18,166 nt of DNA from Balneolaceae bacterium (lineage in GTDB: Bacteria > Bacteroidota > Rhodothermia > Balneolales > Balneolaceae): NCBI GenBank assembly GCA_007123985.1, contig SLGA01000149.1:1-18166 (forward strand). The letters are read 5' to 3'. The notes beneath the pieces were generated by a model. That model saw only the letters and a program-made list of their open reading frames with translations. It ran no database searches and was not told the origin of the DNA. The position numbers and the translations under genes are program-made. Positions 1 through 8,370 of this stretch are shown here, piece after piece; the stretch's first letter is position 1; each line of letters opens with the position of its first letter.

Positions 1-2
1 CA

Positions 3-770
3 TACGCTGTTTGGTTTCAGCACCTTCAGAATGAGGAACTCTATTTTGCATTAAATCCTGATGAAGTGTTTCACGCAGCAAGTACCATGAAAACACCTGT
101 AATGGTCGAGCTGTTTCGAAGAGCCGAATTGGGAGATTTTAACCTGTCTGATTCCATCAAAGTTGAAAATCGGTTCTATAGCATTGTGGATGGGTCGGAA
201 TATCAGCTTGACCTTGATCCTGATGGAGATGATCCCTTCGAGCGAAAAGTGGATGAGATGGCAACCCTGTACGACCTCAATCACGCCATGATAACCTACA
301 GCAGTAATATCACTACAAATCTGATTATTCAGCTTGTGGGTGCTGAAGAAACCACAAATACCATGAGAAATCTCGGAGCAGAACGTATTGAGGTGATTCG
401 AGGGCTTTATGATATGGAAGCATTTAACCGGGGCCTGAGTAACAGAACCACAGCCAAAGATCTTGGAATACTATTTCAGCATATTGCAAACGGTACAGCT
501 GTGAGTCCTCAAATGGATCAATTGATGATTGAGGTATTGAAAGATCAGTTCTATCGTGATGTGATTCCCGCAAAATTACCTGATGATGTGATTACTGCCA
601 CCAAATCAGGGTTCATAACAGGCGTTATTCACGATTCCGGAATTGTTTACCTGTCTGATGGTCAATCATATGTCTTGATTTTTCTCTCTAAAGATCTTCC
701 GGATGCAGAAACAGGCCGCGAAGCAGGATCCGAAGTTTCCAAAAGGATATATGAGCACCTCTCAAATTAG
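3..770 (+). CDS. Class A beta-lactamase-like serine hydrolase (5' end outside window)
   Basis: This is the C-terminal part of a penicillin-binding/beta-lactamase-fold serine hydrolase. The reading frame is open from base 3, so the true start and any signal peptide lie upstream of the window; the GTG at 66 is an internal codon. Numbering from base 3, the catalytic Ser-x-x-Lys box is STMK (residues 27-30, DNA 81-92). The second box reads SSN (residues 100-102) in place of the usual SDN, and the third box is KSG (residues 201-203) in place of KTG. All three are in the right order and spacing for the class A fold. By eye, the omega-loop segment DMEAFN does not place a Glu at the position of the deacylating Glu166, so a peptidase, esterase or weak lactamase is as likely as a true beta-lactamase. 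The product is probably exported. The next gene follows 159 bp downstream on the same strand. Confidence 0.85.
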   Translation, partial: YAVWFQHLQNEELYFALNPDEVFHAASTMKTPVMVELFRRAELGDFNLSDSIKVENRFYSIVDGSEYQLDLDPDGDDPFERKVDEMATLYDLNHAMITYSSNITTNLIIQLVGAEETTNTMRNLGAERIEVIRGLYDMEAFNRGLSNRTTAKDLGILFQHIANGTAVSPQMDQLMIEVLKDQFYRDVIPAKLPDDVITATKSGFITGVIHDSGIVYLSDGQSYVLIFLSKDLPDAETGREAGSEVSKRIYEHLSN

Positions 771-879
771 GATGCGCAAAACATCCTATTCCTGTGTGGC
801 AAAACATATCACTATTAAACTGGTTAAATTTTGCAAAGGGTGCATTATTAAAAGGGAATGAATTGGTCTGTTTTAGCTG

Positions 880-906
880 AAATCATTACTATGGCTCAAA
901 TGATTT
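880..906. repeat. 8-bp inverted repeat upstream of the M14 peptidase gene
   Basis: AAATCATT (880-887) and AATGATTT (899-906) form a perfect 8-bp dyad with an 11-nt spacer, 23 bp before the ATG at 930. It could be an operator or a leader hairpin. A 9-bp direct repeat GCAAAACAT also occurs in this gap, at 776-784 and 799-807. No clear promoter was recognised. Confidence 0.35.
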
Positions 907-929
907 AAAAAACCAGACGAATTCCTTAT

Positions 930-3506
930 ATGAAAAAAGTTATTACCACCCTTCTTATATCTTTTTTGCTTGTTTCAATCTCTAATGCTCAAAATCTTTT
1001 TGATTATCTGCCCGGAGATATTACATACAATGAAACCATTCCAACCCCGGCCGAAATTTTAGGTCACGAAGTAGGCGAATGGCATATCACGCACGATAAG
1101 CTGGTACAGTACATGTATGCGGTAGCAGAAGCATCCGAAAGGGTAACCATTCATGAGTATGCCCGCACGTACGAAGGCCGTCCGCTACTTTTGCTTGCCA
1201 TAACTTCACCGGAAAATCATGCAAACCTGGATCAGATCATGGAAAATCACCATGCACTTACCGATCCAGACCGATCATCTCAGCTTGATATTGAAAGCAT
1301 GCCGGTTGTTGTAAACCTGGGCAAGAGTGTTCACGGAAACGAACCCAGCGGATCAAACTCCGCACCTTTAGTTGCCTATTATTTTAGTGCAGGTGAGGGC
1401 GAAAAGATCGATGCCATTCTGAATCATTCAATTATCCTGCTGGATCCTTCCCTGAATCCTGACGGATTAAACCGGTTTGCGACCTGGGTAAATATGCACA
1501 AAAGTGCAACAACGGTTACCGATCCCGCATCGCGTGAATTCAATGAAGTGTGGCCAAATGGCCGTACCAACCATTACTGGTTTGATCTGAACCGGGACTG
1601 GATGCCCGTTGTACATCCCGAAAGCCGCGGCCGTATCAACATGTTCCATAAGTGGCGGCCCAATGTACTCACAGATCATCATGAAATGGGTACCAACGCC
1701 ACCTATTTTTTTCAGCCCGGAATACCCGACAGAACGCATCCGCTCACACCGCAAATCAACCAGGATTTAACTGCCGCTATTGCAGAGTACCATGCTGATG
1801 CCCTTGATGCTGTACAGGCTCTCTATTACACCAAAGAGTCTTTTGATGATTTTTACTATGGTAAAGGCTCCACCTATCCGGATATTTTCGGTACAATCGG
1901 GATACTGTTTGAGCAAGCAAGTTCTCGCGGACACGCTCAGGAGAGTGTTCACGGTGTGGTTGACTTTCCCTTCACCATTCGCAATCAGTTTTTAACTTCA
2001 CTCTCCACCGTTGATGCATCCGTTGCTCTTAGAGCAGATCTGCACGAATATCGCCGCAGTTTTTATCGAGATATGCTGGAGGAGGCTTCAGGAGCACAAA
2101 CAAGGGCAATTATTGTGGGTGACTACAATGATTCCGGCAGAAATTTTCACCTCGCTGATCTGCTGAGCCATCATAATGTGGAGATGTATGAACTGGCACA
2201 GGATTTTGAAATCGATGGCAAAGAATTTAAACAAGGCCGCGCACTTGTAATACCCACAGAGCAGACCGAGTACAAATTTATTGAAGCAATGTTTGAAACT
2301 CGGATTGAATTCCCCGACAGCCTTTTTTATGATATCTCCACATGGACACTTCCTTTTGCGTTTAATATGCCGTATGTCGAACTCACATCACGGCAGTTTA
2401 ACCAAAATCTGTTGGGTGATTTAATTATTGAACCGCAGCTTCCTGCAGGTGAAGTGGTTGGCGGAAAGAGCAGCTATGCCTATATGTTTGAATGGGATGA
2501 GTATTACGCGCCAAGAACCTTGTACAGGCTGCAAAACCTGGGGGTTCGTACGAAAGTTGCATCGCGCCCCACAACAGTGAACACTTCTGAAGGGCCCAAA
2601 GAGTTTGGGTATGGTTCAATTTTGGTTTCACTCGGTATTCAGGATGTGGATGAAGACCGGATTTATGAAACACTTGCGATAGCGGCAGAAGAAGATGGCG
2701 TACATATTTATAGCATTCATCGCGGCCTGGCTGCGGCAGGCGTGGATCTTGGCAGCCCGAGCATGAATATTCTTGAAAAGCCAAGTGTAGCTATCCTTGC
2801 GGGAGCAGGAATCAGTAACCTGGAAGTTGGAGAAATCTGGCATCAACTCGATCAACGGTACCGTATTCCCCTCACCATTATCGATAAACATCGCCTGGGT
2901 AATGTAGATCTTAACAGGTACAACCGCATCATCATGACACAGGGAAATTACAATGATCTTTCGGACGGCGCGGTTAATGAACTGAAACGATGGGTACGAG
3001 GCGGGGGTGTACTGATCGTGCAAAGAAGCGCTATAAACTGGGCAAGAAACCAGGATATGATTTCTATCGATCAAAAAGAGAGGGTTGAAACTGATCAGCC
3101 CCAGCACCTTCCATACATCGATATGCAGGCCACACGGGGAGCACAGGTTATTGGCGGCTCCATTTTTAATGGCATGCTGGACATCACCCATCCGCTTGGT
3201 TACGGTTACAAAAGAAGTGAGATCCACATTTTCAGAAACAGTACAAACTTTCTGGAAAAGCCTGAAAACCCCTGGGCAAATCCACTATATATTACAAATG
3301 ATCCGCTGGTGTCTGGTTATATTTCCGATCAAAATCTCGAGATGGTTGCTGATACACCATCAGCTTTTGTAAGCGGGTACGGAAGCGGAAGAATTATCAG
3401 TTTTGTGGACAATCCAAATTTCCGGGCGTTTTGGTATGGCAAGAATAAGTTGTTTGCAAACGCTCTCTTTTTTGGTAATACCATACACGGTGCTACCACA
3501 AACTAA
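930..3506 (+). CDS. Secreted M14 family zinc carboxypeptidase-like protein with C-terminal amidotransferase-like domain
   Basis: This is a predicted exported metallopeptidase of 858 residues. A Sec signal peptide covers residues 1-20 (charged start, hydrophobic core, cleavage after SNA). The M14 domain follows with its metal motif HGNE at 135-138 (HxxE zinc ligands), NPDG at 176-179, the substrate-binding pair NRDW at 221-224, a third zinc-ligand region DHHEMG at 249-254, and a likely catalytic Glu328 in ILFEQASSRG. The active site therefore appears intact. Residues from about 625 to 700 (a hydrophobic strand, then IIMTQGNY and VRGGGVLIV) resemble the class I glutamine amidotransferase-like domain found at the C-terminus of large Bacteroidota M14 proteins. 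The substrate is unknown, but peptide or peptidoglycan cleavage outside the cytoplasm is likely. No Shine-Dalgarno sequence precedes the ATG. An intrinsic terminator follows directly, so the gene is probably last in its unit. Confidence 0.93.
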   Translation: MKKVITTLLISFLLVSISNAQNLFDYLPGDITYNETIPTPAEILGHEVGEWHITHDKLVQYMYAVAEASERVTIHEYARTYEGRPLLLLAITSPENHANLDQIMENHHALTDPDRSSQLDIESMPVVVNLGKSVHGNEPSGSNSAPLVAYYFSAGEGEKIDAILNHSIILLDPSLNPDGLNRFATWVNMHKSATTVTDPASREFNEVWPNGRTNHYWFDLNRDWMPVVHPESRGRINMFHKWRPNVLTDHHEMGTNATYFFQPGIPDRTHPLTPQINQDLTAAIAEYHADALDAVQALYYTKESFDDFYYGKGSTYPDIFGTIGILFEQASSRGHAQESVHGVVDFPFTIRNQFLTSLSTVDASVALRADLHEYRRSFYRDMLEEASGAQTRAIIVGDYNDSGRNFHLADLLSHHNVEMYELAQDFEIDGKEFKQGRALVIPTEQTEYKFIEAMFETRIEFPDSLFYDISTWTLPFAFNMPYVELTSRQFNQNLLGDLIIEPQLPAGEVVGGKSSYAYMFEWDEYYAPRTLYRLQNLGVRTKVASRPTTVNTSEGPKEFGYGSILVSLGIQDVDEDRIYETLAIAAEEDGVHIYSIHRGLAAAGVDLGSPSMNILEKPSVAILAGAGISNLEVGEIWHQLDQRYRIPLTIIDKHRLGNVDLNRYNRIIMTQGNYNDLSDGAVNELKRWVRGGGVLIVQRSAINWARNQDMISIDQKERVETDQPQHLPYIDMQATRGAQVIGGSIFNGMLDITHPLGYGYKRSEIHIFRNSTNFLEKPENPWANPLYITNDPLVSGYISDQNLEMVADTPSAFVSGYGSGRIISFVDNPNFRAFWYGKNKLFANALFFGNTIHGATTN

Positions 3507-3536
3507 GTGAGTAGAGTTATTAGTGATTATAGAATA

Positions 3537-3569
3537 AACCCCTCTGATGATTATTGGAGGGGTTTTTTT
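3537..3569 (+). terminator. Intrinsic terminator after the M14 peptidase gene
   Basis: A perfect stem AACCCCTC (3537-3544) / GAGGGGTT (3557-3564) with a 12-nt loop runs into a T tract ending at 3569. It starts 30 bp after the stop codon. The facing minus-strand gene ends at 3584, so the hairpin may also act weakly in that direction, although the T run on that side is short. Confidence 0.9.
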
Positions 3570-3583
3570 ACAACAGGTTTAAA

Positions 3584-4714
3584 TCACTGCTTAGGGTTTT
3601 TCTTAATTTTGTTCTCAACTCCAACATTCAAAGGTCGATTTTTATCACCGGCAAGATGAATGGTTTGAGTTGGGAAGGCAAAATCAATTCCCTCATCATT
3701 AAACTGCCTGAATACCTCTCTGTTTACCCACTCGGTAAATTGCATATACTGCCAGTAATCGGGCGGATGATACCAGTAAAAAGCTTTTAGATTGAGCGAA
3801 TCAGCGTTCAGGTCGTCAAAAAATACCTTAGGCGGCAGTTCATCATTCATACCTTCATGATTATCAAGGATCTCTTTCAGGATTTCCACAGCGCGGTCCA
3901 CTTTTTCGGGTGGTGTATCGTAGGTGATGGTAACATCAAAAACTCGCCTGATGAACTGTCTTTTACCGATGTTGTGGATAGTCATGTTGGCGAGATTTCC
4001 GTTCGGAACGGTGAGCATGTGCCCGTCAAGAGTGCGTATTTTTGTGGTTCGTACACCTACCTCGGCCACCACACCAAGCTTATCTTCAAGGTTGATAAGT
4101 TCACCAACATTGAATGGTTTGTCGGCAAAAATCATGAGTGAGCCGAAGAAATTTCGGATGGTATCCTGGGCAGCAAGGCCAAGTGCAAGTCCGCCAATTC
4201 CAATACCTGCAAGAATACTGGTTATAGGCTGATCACTCATGATCTGAGCTGCCTGCAAAATCACCAGAATAACGACAGCCACACGAATTGATTTGCCAAC
4301 AATGGGAATCAGCATCATGTCTATATTCACGGAATCATCTTTGGCAAATCCTTTCAGCCAGGCATCAATCACATCAACCTGGCGGTAGGCAAAATGTCCG
4401 ATAGCAAGCACAATCAGCAGTGAGAGTGTGGTGAAAAGAAGGCTTTGAAATCCATCAGGTACATGTAAAAAAGAGATGCCAATTCGAAGGCCAAATGCAA
4501 AAAAGAGAAACGTTACCGACATGGACGCCGATTCAACGGCAATACCCAGTAATTTTTGTCCGCGTGCTTCCAGTTTTGGTTTTAAACGGGAGAGAAAAAA
4601 TTTCAGAACTTTTCCTAAAAAAAGAGAAAGGGCAATAATGGCTACAAGAGCAAGAATTCTCCACAGTTCGTTGCCAACAAACACGTATTCAGCCGGTTCG
4701 GTCAGTATATCCAT
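3584..4714 (-). CDS. MscS family mechanosensitive ion channel
   Basis: This is an inner-membrane channel expected to open under hypo-osmotic stress. The 376-residue protein has hydrophobic segments at about 17-39, 62-82, 90-110 and 133-158, then the pore-lining helix at about 164-185. That helix carries the small-residue pattern AGIGIGGLALGLAAQD typical of MscS TM3. The following segment (NFFGSLMIFADKPFNVGELI, 188-207) is the conserved start of the cytoplasmic beta domain, and the rest fits the alpha/beta vestibule domain. The extra N-terminal helices make it longer than E. coli MscS (286 residues) and closer to the medium-size YnaI/YbdG-like paralogues. It starts 24 bp downstream of the chitinase stop codon on the same strand, which suggests cotranscription. 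The family call is secure; conductance and the subfamily are not determined. Confidence 0.95.
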   Translation of the reverse strand: MDILTEPAEYVFVGNELWRILALVAIIALSLFLGKVLKFFLSRLKPKLEARGQKLLGIAVESASMSVTFLFFAFGLRIGISFLHVPDGFQSLLFTTLSLLIVLAIGHFAYRQVDVIDAWLKGFAKDDSVNIDMMLIPIVGKSIRVAVVILVILQAAQIMSDQPITSILAGIGIGGLALGLAAQDTIRNFFGSLMIFADKPFNVGELINLEDKLGVVAEVGVRTTKIRTLDGHMLTVPNGNLANMTIHNIGKRQFIRRVFDVTITYDTPPEKVDRAVEILKEILDNHEGMNDELPPKVFFDDLNADSLNLKAFYWYHPPDYWQYMQFTEWVNREVFRQFNDEGIDFAFPTQTIHLAGDKNRPLNVGVENKIKKNPKQ

Positions 4715-4738
4715 AGGGATTTATTAAGAAAAAAGAAC

Positions 4739-5938
4739 TTAAGGGTTCAAAATTAACTCATTATAAAGGGTATCGAGCAGTTCAAGCCCAAAGTTGTTAC
4801 TGTACTCCCAAAACATTGCTCCGCCAAGTCCGCGCGCTTTTATATAGTGGCTTTTGTACCGAATAGAGTCTTCATCATCATAAGAAATAAGCTTTTGGAT
4901 ATCGGGGTTCCACAAATAGGGAGCTTTGGCCTCGTGATCCCAAAATCGGGTAAATCCATTCCGGTTGATGTAATCATCGCGAAGTTCATCAAAACGATAC
5001 GTACCCCGATCACTGCCAGGAGCAAACTGATAGAGTCCATTATTTTCCGGCCGAACCTCCGTCCAGTAGCGGCCATAGAATGCTACACCCAGTACAAGTT
5101 TTTCAGATGGAATGCCGGCATCGATATGCCACTGAATGGATTGATCGGCCGAGGGACCGGTAAAGTGAACGCTCTGGTTTGGGTAAAGATTTGTGTGATG
5201 GCCCGCCACAGGAGAGCCACCCGTGTGATAATCATAAGTCATCACATTGATAAAATTGAGATACTGATGGGCTATATGCATTTCGGTATTCTCCAAAAAA
5301 CCCTTGCTGGCTCCGGTGGCAATTGTCAGCAGATAGGGGTTCTCATTTCTCTCATCGGCAGTGGTCTGTTTATCAAGCTGCCGGCGCAGCTCTCTGAGTA
5401 TGAGCGTGAAATTTTGCTTATCAACCTCCCGGTATACATTGCCCGCTCCCGGGTGGCCGGGATATTCCCAGTCAAGATCAATGCCGTCGAGATTATGCCT
5501 CAACATATATTCAACGGCACTTTCTGCAAATATGCGGCGAGACTCTTCCGTAAGGGCAGCATCAGAAAAGTACGTAGATCGGGTCCAGCCGCCTACAGAA
5601 ATTAAAAGCTTTAAATCCGGGTTTTCTGTCCTGAGAGAATCCAGGACAAGGAAATTGTGTGCATCGTTATCATTTAATTCAGTTACTCTGCCATCAACAA
5701 TATCAGCAAATGCATAGTTGATGTGGGTAAGTTTTTTGGCGTCGATGTCGGCAGTTGTCCATCCCTGCCTCCATCCTGCCACATACCCGATGATTTTATA
5801 ATCCTCAGTGCCATTTTTATCCAGGCTGGTGATGTTTTTCTCCGCTGATAGCTCTTCAGGCAGAGCAAAGGTCAACGAGATCATGTATAAAAGTGACAAG
5901 AACAGTGAGTAAAAAAAGGTTTGATTGTGTGTCATCAT
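4739..5938 (-). CDS. GH18 family chitinase, secreted
   Basis: This is a predicted exported glycoside hydrolase of 399 residues that should cleave chitin or related beta-1,4-GlcNAc polymers by substrate-assisted catalysis. An N-terminal hydrophobic segment (residues about 8-25) looks like a signal peptide. The GH18 hallmarks are present in order: SVGGW at 114-118 (strand 3), DGIDLDWE at 151-158 with proton donor Glu158 and the supporting Asp154 and Asp156, MTYDYH at 233-238, and a closing GGAMFWEYSNN near the C-terminus that supplies the active-site floor Trp. All catalytic residues are kept, so it should be active. There is no visible chitin-binding or sorting domain, so it is a single-domain enzyme. 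Two adjacent ATG codons give near-identical starts. It leads a two-gene unit with the MscS-like gene and is divergent from the decarboxylase gene. Confidence 0.94.
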   Translation of the reverse strand: MMTHNQTFFYSLFLSLLYMISLTFALPEELSAEKNITSLDKNGTEDYKIIGYVAGWRQGWTTADIDAKKLTHINYAFADIVDGRVTELNDNDAHNFLVLDSLRTENPDLKLLISVGGWTRSTYFSDAALTEESRRIFAESAVEYMLRHNLDGIDLDWEYPGHPGAGNVYREVDKQNFTLILRELRRQLDKQTTADERNENPYLLTIATGASKGFLENTEMHIAHQYLNFINVMTYDYHTGGSPVAGHHTNLYPNQSVHFTGPSADQSIQWHIDAGIPSEKLVLGVAFYGRYWTEVRPENNGLYQFAPGSDRGTYRFDELRDDYINRNGFTRFWDHEAKAPYLWNPDIQKLISYDDEDSIRYKSHYIKARGLGGAMFWEYSNNFGLELLDTLYNELILNP

Positions 5939-5974
5939 AGAAAAAGATCAATTGATGTAACGAAACTGTATGAA

Positions 5975-6060
5975 CCATTTTTTGAATGGCACAGATGATT
6001 GACCATTCAACCTGAAAGATGCCCAAAATTTTGCCGATATTCATGAAAATAGTCAATCAT
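5975..6060. promoter_or_regulatory. Clustered inverted repeats between divergent chitinase and decarboxylase genes
   Basis: The 148-bp divergent intergenic region contains a perfect dyad TTGAATGG (5982-5989) / CCATTCAA (6003-6010) with a 13-nt spacer, and an extra half-site CCATT at 5975-5979. A second perfect 9-bp dyad, ATGATTGAC (5995-6003) / GTCAATCAT (6052-6060), has 48 nt between its arms. Repeated half-sites between divergent promoters suggest operator sites for a DNA-binding regulator. No regulator gene is visible in the window, and the role is an inference. Confidence 0.4.
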
Positions 6061-6086
6061 TCAGAAACAGACGGAATTGCAGGGCA

Positions 6087-7574
6087 ATGAAAAGCAGAAT
6101 AGAGAAACTTGAAAAGCTAAGCAGACAACTGGAACCTGTGCGGCGTGAAAGAGAGATGCTACAGAGACTGGCACTCAACTACAGTAATCAGTTTTTAGAT
6201 GAGCAGGCTGCTGCTCCGGCTTATACGCCCTATGAGAAAGAAATGGTGAATGCTCTTCTTGATGATGATATTCCTGAAGAGGGTGTGCCACCTGAGGATG
6301 TAGTTAAGATATTTGGCGATAATGTTGTGCCTCCTGGGTTAAATCTTACATCAGGCAGGCATTTCGGCTATATACCGGGCGGGGGACTTTCTTCATCAGC
6401 CGTGGGGGATTATCTGGCGGCAGTTACAAACAGGTATGCAGGTGTTTATTCATCATCACCTGGAGCCGTAGCACTTGAAACGCGGATGGTAAATTGGCTA
6501 GCCGAGCTTTTTGGTTACCCCAAAACCAGCGGCGGATATCTTGCATCGGGTGGCAGCCATGCAAATCTTACAGCCATTGTTACCGCCCGTGATAGCAAAC
6601 AGCTTAAAGCTGTGGATTTCCCAAAAGCAGTGGTTTATTTAACCGCACAAACGCACCACTGTGTGGCAAGAGCACTGAATATTGCCGGATTGGCAGAATG
6701 TAAACGTCATTATATAGAAATGGACGATCAGTTCAGGATGGTGTCGGAGAAATTAAATGAAGCAATTTCGGGCGATTTGAACCGTGGTTTCATACCCTGG
6801 CTGGTTGTGGCATCTGCCGGCTCAACAGATGCAGGTGCGATTGATCCCATTGCCGATATTGCAAAAGTAGCAGATGCGCATAAAATCTGGTTTCATGTAG
6901 ATGCTGCCTATGGCGGATTTTTTATGCTCACGGAATCGGGTAAACGTTTATTGGAGGGTATCGAGAAGTCGGATTCGCTCGTGGTAGATCCGCATAAAGG
7001 ACTGTTTTTGCCTTATGGTTCGGGTGCACTGCTGATAAAAGATTCAAAAAAATTAGCCTACACTCACCGTTTTGAAGCAAGTTATATGAATGATACAAGA
7101 GTGGAGGCCGGAATGTATTCACCGGCAGAAATTTCTCCCGAGCTCAGCAAACATTTTAGGGCGGTGCGCATGTGGCTTCCGTTAAAAATTCATGGAGTAT
7201 CTGCATTCAGGGCGGCATTGGACGAGAAACTGCTGCTTGCCGGCTACCTCTGGGAGAAGCTGAACGAGATGGATCAAATAGAAACGGGTCCTAAGCCTCA
7301 GCTCAGTGTTGTGATGTTCAGGTGGAATCCCGATGAAGATGAATCTGTAAATGATCGTTTAAACAAAAAGCTTCATCAGCTATTACTTGAGGATGGCCGT
7401 GTATTCCTTTCTACAACTCAGATTGAAGGCAGATTTTACTTCAGGGCAGCAATACTTTCAGCCCGCACACACCTTGGCGAAACCGATACTCTGCTTTCAG
7501 TACTTAAAGAAAAAGCAGAGGAATTGAAGAAAAATTTAAAGTACGGTGCCAGAAGCTATTCAAACCCAAGCTGA
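6087..7574 (+). CDS. Pyridoxal-phosphate-dependent group II amino acid decarboxylase
   Basis: This is a cytoplasmic fold-type I PLP enzyme of 495 residues in the aromatic-L-amino-acid / glutamate / diaminobutyrate decarboxylase family. Visible motifs are the substrate/phosphate segment SGGYLASGGSHAN (148-160), His190-His191 (one of them the expected ring-stacking residue), HVDAAYGG (270-277) with Asp272 that pairs with the pyridine nitrogen, and DPHKGLFLPYG (301-311) with Lys304 as the Schiff-base lysine. The N-terminal helical extension (1-50) suits the group II dimer. Length and motifs are complete, so the enzyme should be active. The amino acid substrate cannot be read from the sequence and no linked transporter or pathway gene is present. 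The 3' end overlaps the convergent acidic-protein gene by 19 bp. Confidence 0.93.
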   Translation: MKSRIEKLEKLSRQLEPVRREREMLQRLALNYSNQFLDEQAAAPAYTPYEKEMVNALLDDDIPEEGVPPEDVVKIFGDNVVPPGLNLTSGRHFGYIPGGGLSSSAVGDYLAAVTNRYAGVYSSSPGAVALETRMVNWLAELFGYPKTSGGYLASGGSHANLTAIVTARDSKQLKAVDFPKAVVYLTAQTHHCVARALNIAGLAECKRHYIEMDDQFRMVSEKLNEAISGDLNRGFIPWLVVASAGSTDAGAIDPIADIAKVADAHKIWFHVDAAYGGFFMLTESGKRLLEGIEKSDSLVVDPHKGLFLPYGSGALLIKDSKKLAYTHRFEASYMNDTRVEAGMYSPAEISPELSKHFRAVRMWLPLKIHGVSAFRAALDEKLLLAGYLWEKLNEMDQIETGPKPQLSVVMFRWNPDEDESVNDRLNKKLHQLLLEDGRVFLSTTQIEGRFYFRAAILSARTHLGETDTLLSVLKEKAEELKKNLKYGARSYSNPS

Positions 7575-8344
7575 AACCGGTCGCGCATCTCTTGCACATA
7601 AACGCCGATATCATTTCTGATTTCAAAAAGCCTGCTGTGCAATTTTGCATAGATTGAAGGAACAATAAATGGCTCTTTCTTCATATGCTGAAGATAATTA
7701 AGGGCATTGTTTGCGCTGTAGAGTGCTTTTTTTGTGTAAGCGATGTTTCCTCCAAGTACATCCTGTTCAAACCCAAAGGAGTAGCCGCCGGCAAGTTTTG
7801 CACTTACTTTCAGAACATTGATTATAAATTCATGCACTTGCTTGGTTTGCAGGTGTGAAGGGATATTTTCAGCCCATTTCAACACATCAACGGCAAAACT
7901 TCTAGCTTCTTTATACACCTCCAGATTTTCTATGGATCCATAATCAGACAGGGTAAAATCGTCGCTGAGTTCTTTCCAGTCCTCCCCGTAGTCGAAATCG
8001 TCGTCGTCATCATCTTCATCTTCTTCGTACGAATCAAATGGATAGATGGAATTCCGAAAGAAGAAATCATCGTCTTCAAATTCGTCTTCGTCATCTTCCC
8101 AATCGTCTTCATCTTCAGGGAAATACGCTTCGTCGAGAAGTAACTCTTCCTCAATAAATGCCTCCACAGCATCAAGTTCGTCTAAACTCTCCTGAAGCAG
8201 GGTTACCCAACGAGGGGTATTTCCTTTGGGGTCAGATGTGATGAAGCGTCTAAGCTGTTCGCTTCGTTTTTCGATTTCGTCAAGGTGAGACTCCCATTGA
8301 TGTTCGTTCCAGATGGGGCCTTCGTCAAAACCGTCTAAGCTCAT
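7556..8344 (-). CDS. Acidic protein with C-terminal four-helix-bundle (IVP-like) region
   Basis: I know of no assigned function for this 262-residue protein. Residues 1-68 are predicted helical and charged. Residues 71-130 are extremely acidic, with runs of Asp and Glu and several Phe/Tyr/Trp, giving DNA of low complexity at about 7950-8120. Residues 139-221 resemble the small four-helix-bundle proteins encoded in 23S rRNA intervening sequences: the order is NLEVYKEARSFAVDVLKWAE, a Pro turn, a second helix ending AKLAGGY (similar to the family's 'NIAEG' turn), then a helix KKALYSANNALNYL. This is a by-eye similarity. There is no signal peptide or membrane segment. It is last in the minus-strand run after PNP (116-bp gap holding a strong inverted repeat), and its 3' end overlaps the convergent decarboxylase gene. 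The coding call is solid; the fold is tentative. Confidence 0.75.
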   Translation of the reverse strand: MSLDGFDEGPIWNEHQWESHLDEIEKRSEQLRRFITSDPKGNTPRWVTLLQESLDELDAVEAFIEEELLLDEAYFPEDEDDWEDDEDEFEDDDFFFRNSIYPFDSYEEDEDDDDDDFDYGEDWKELSDDFTLSDYGSIENLEVYKEARSFAVDVLKWAENIPSHLQTKQVHEFIINVLKVSAKLAGGYSFGFEQDVLGGNIAYTKKALYSANNALNYLQHMKKEPFIVPSIYAKLHSRLFEIRNDIGVYVQEMRDRFQLGFE

Positions 8345-8370
8345 TCAGTGATGTGCTAAATAAATTAATG

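Noticed and set aside
2628..3227. Minus-strand open frame of 199 codons
   Set aside because: It is antisense to the M14 peptidase gene and shows no recognisable domain; the plus-strand protein is continuous and motif-complete.
4847..5605. Plus-strand open frame of 252 codons
   Set aside because: It is antisense to the GH18 gene, whose catalytic motifs, signal peptide and full length are all present on the minus strand.
7950..8120. Low-complexity tract of TCG/TCA/TCT-like triplets that could be read as a tandem repeat
   Set aside because: It is the codon-level result of the Asp/Glu-rich segment of the acidic protein and has no fixed repeat unit.
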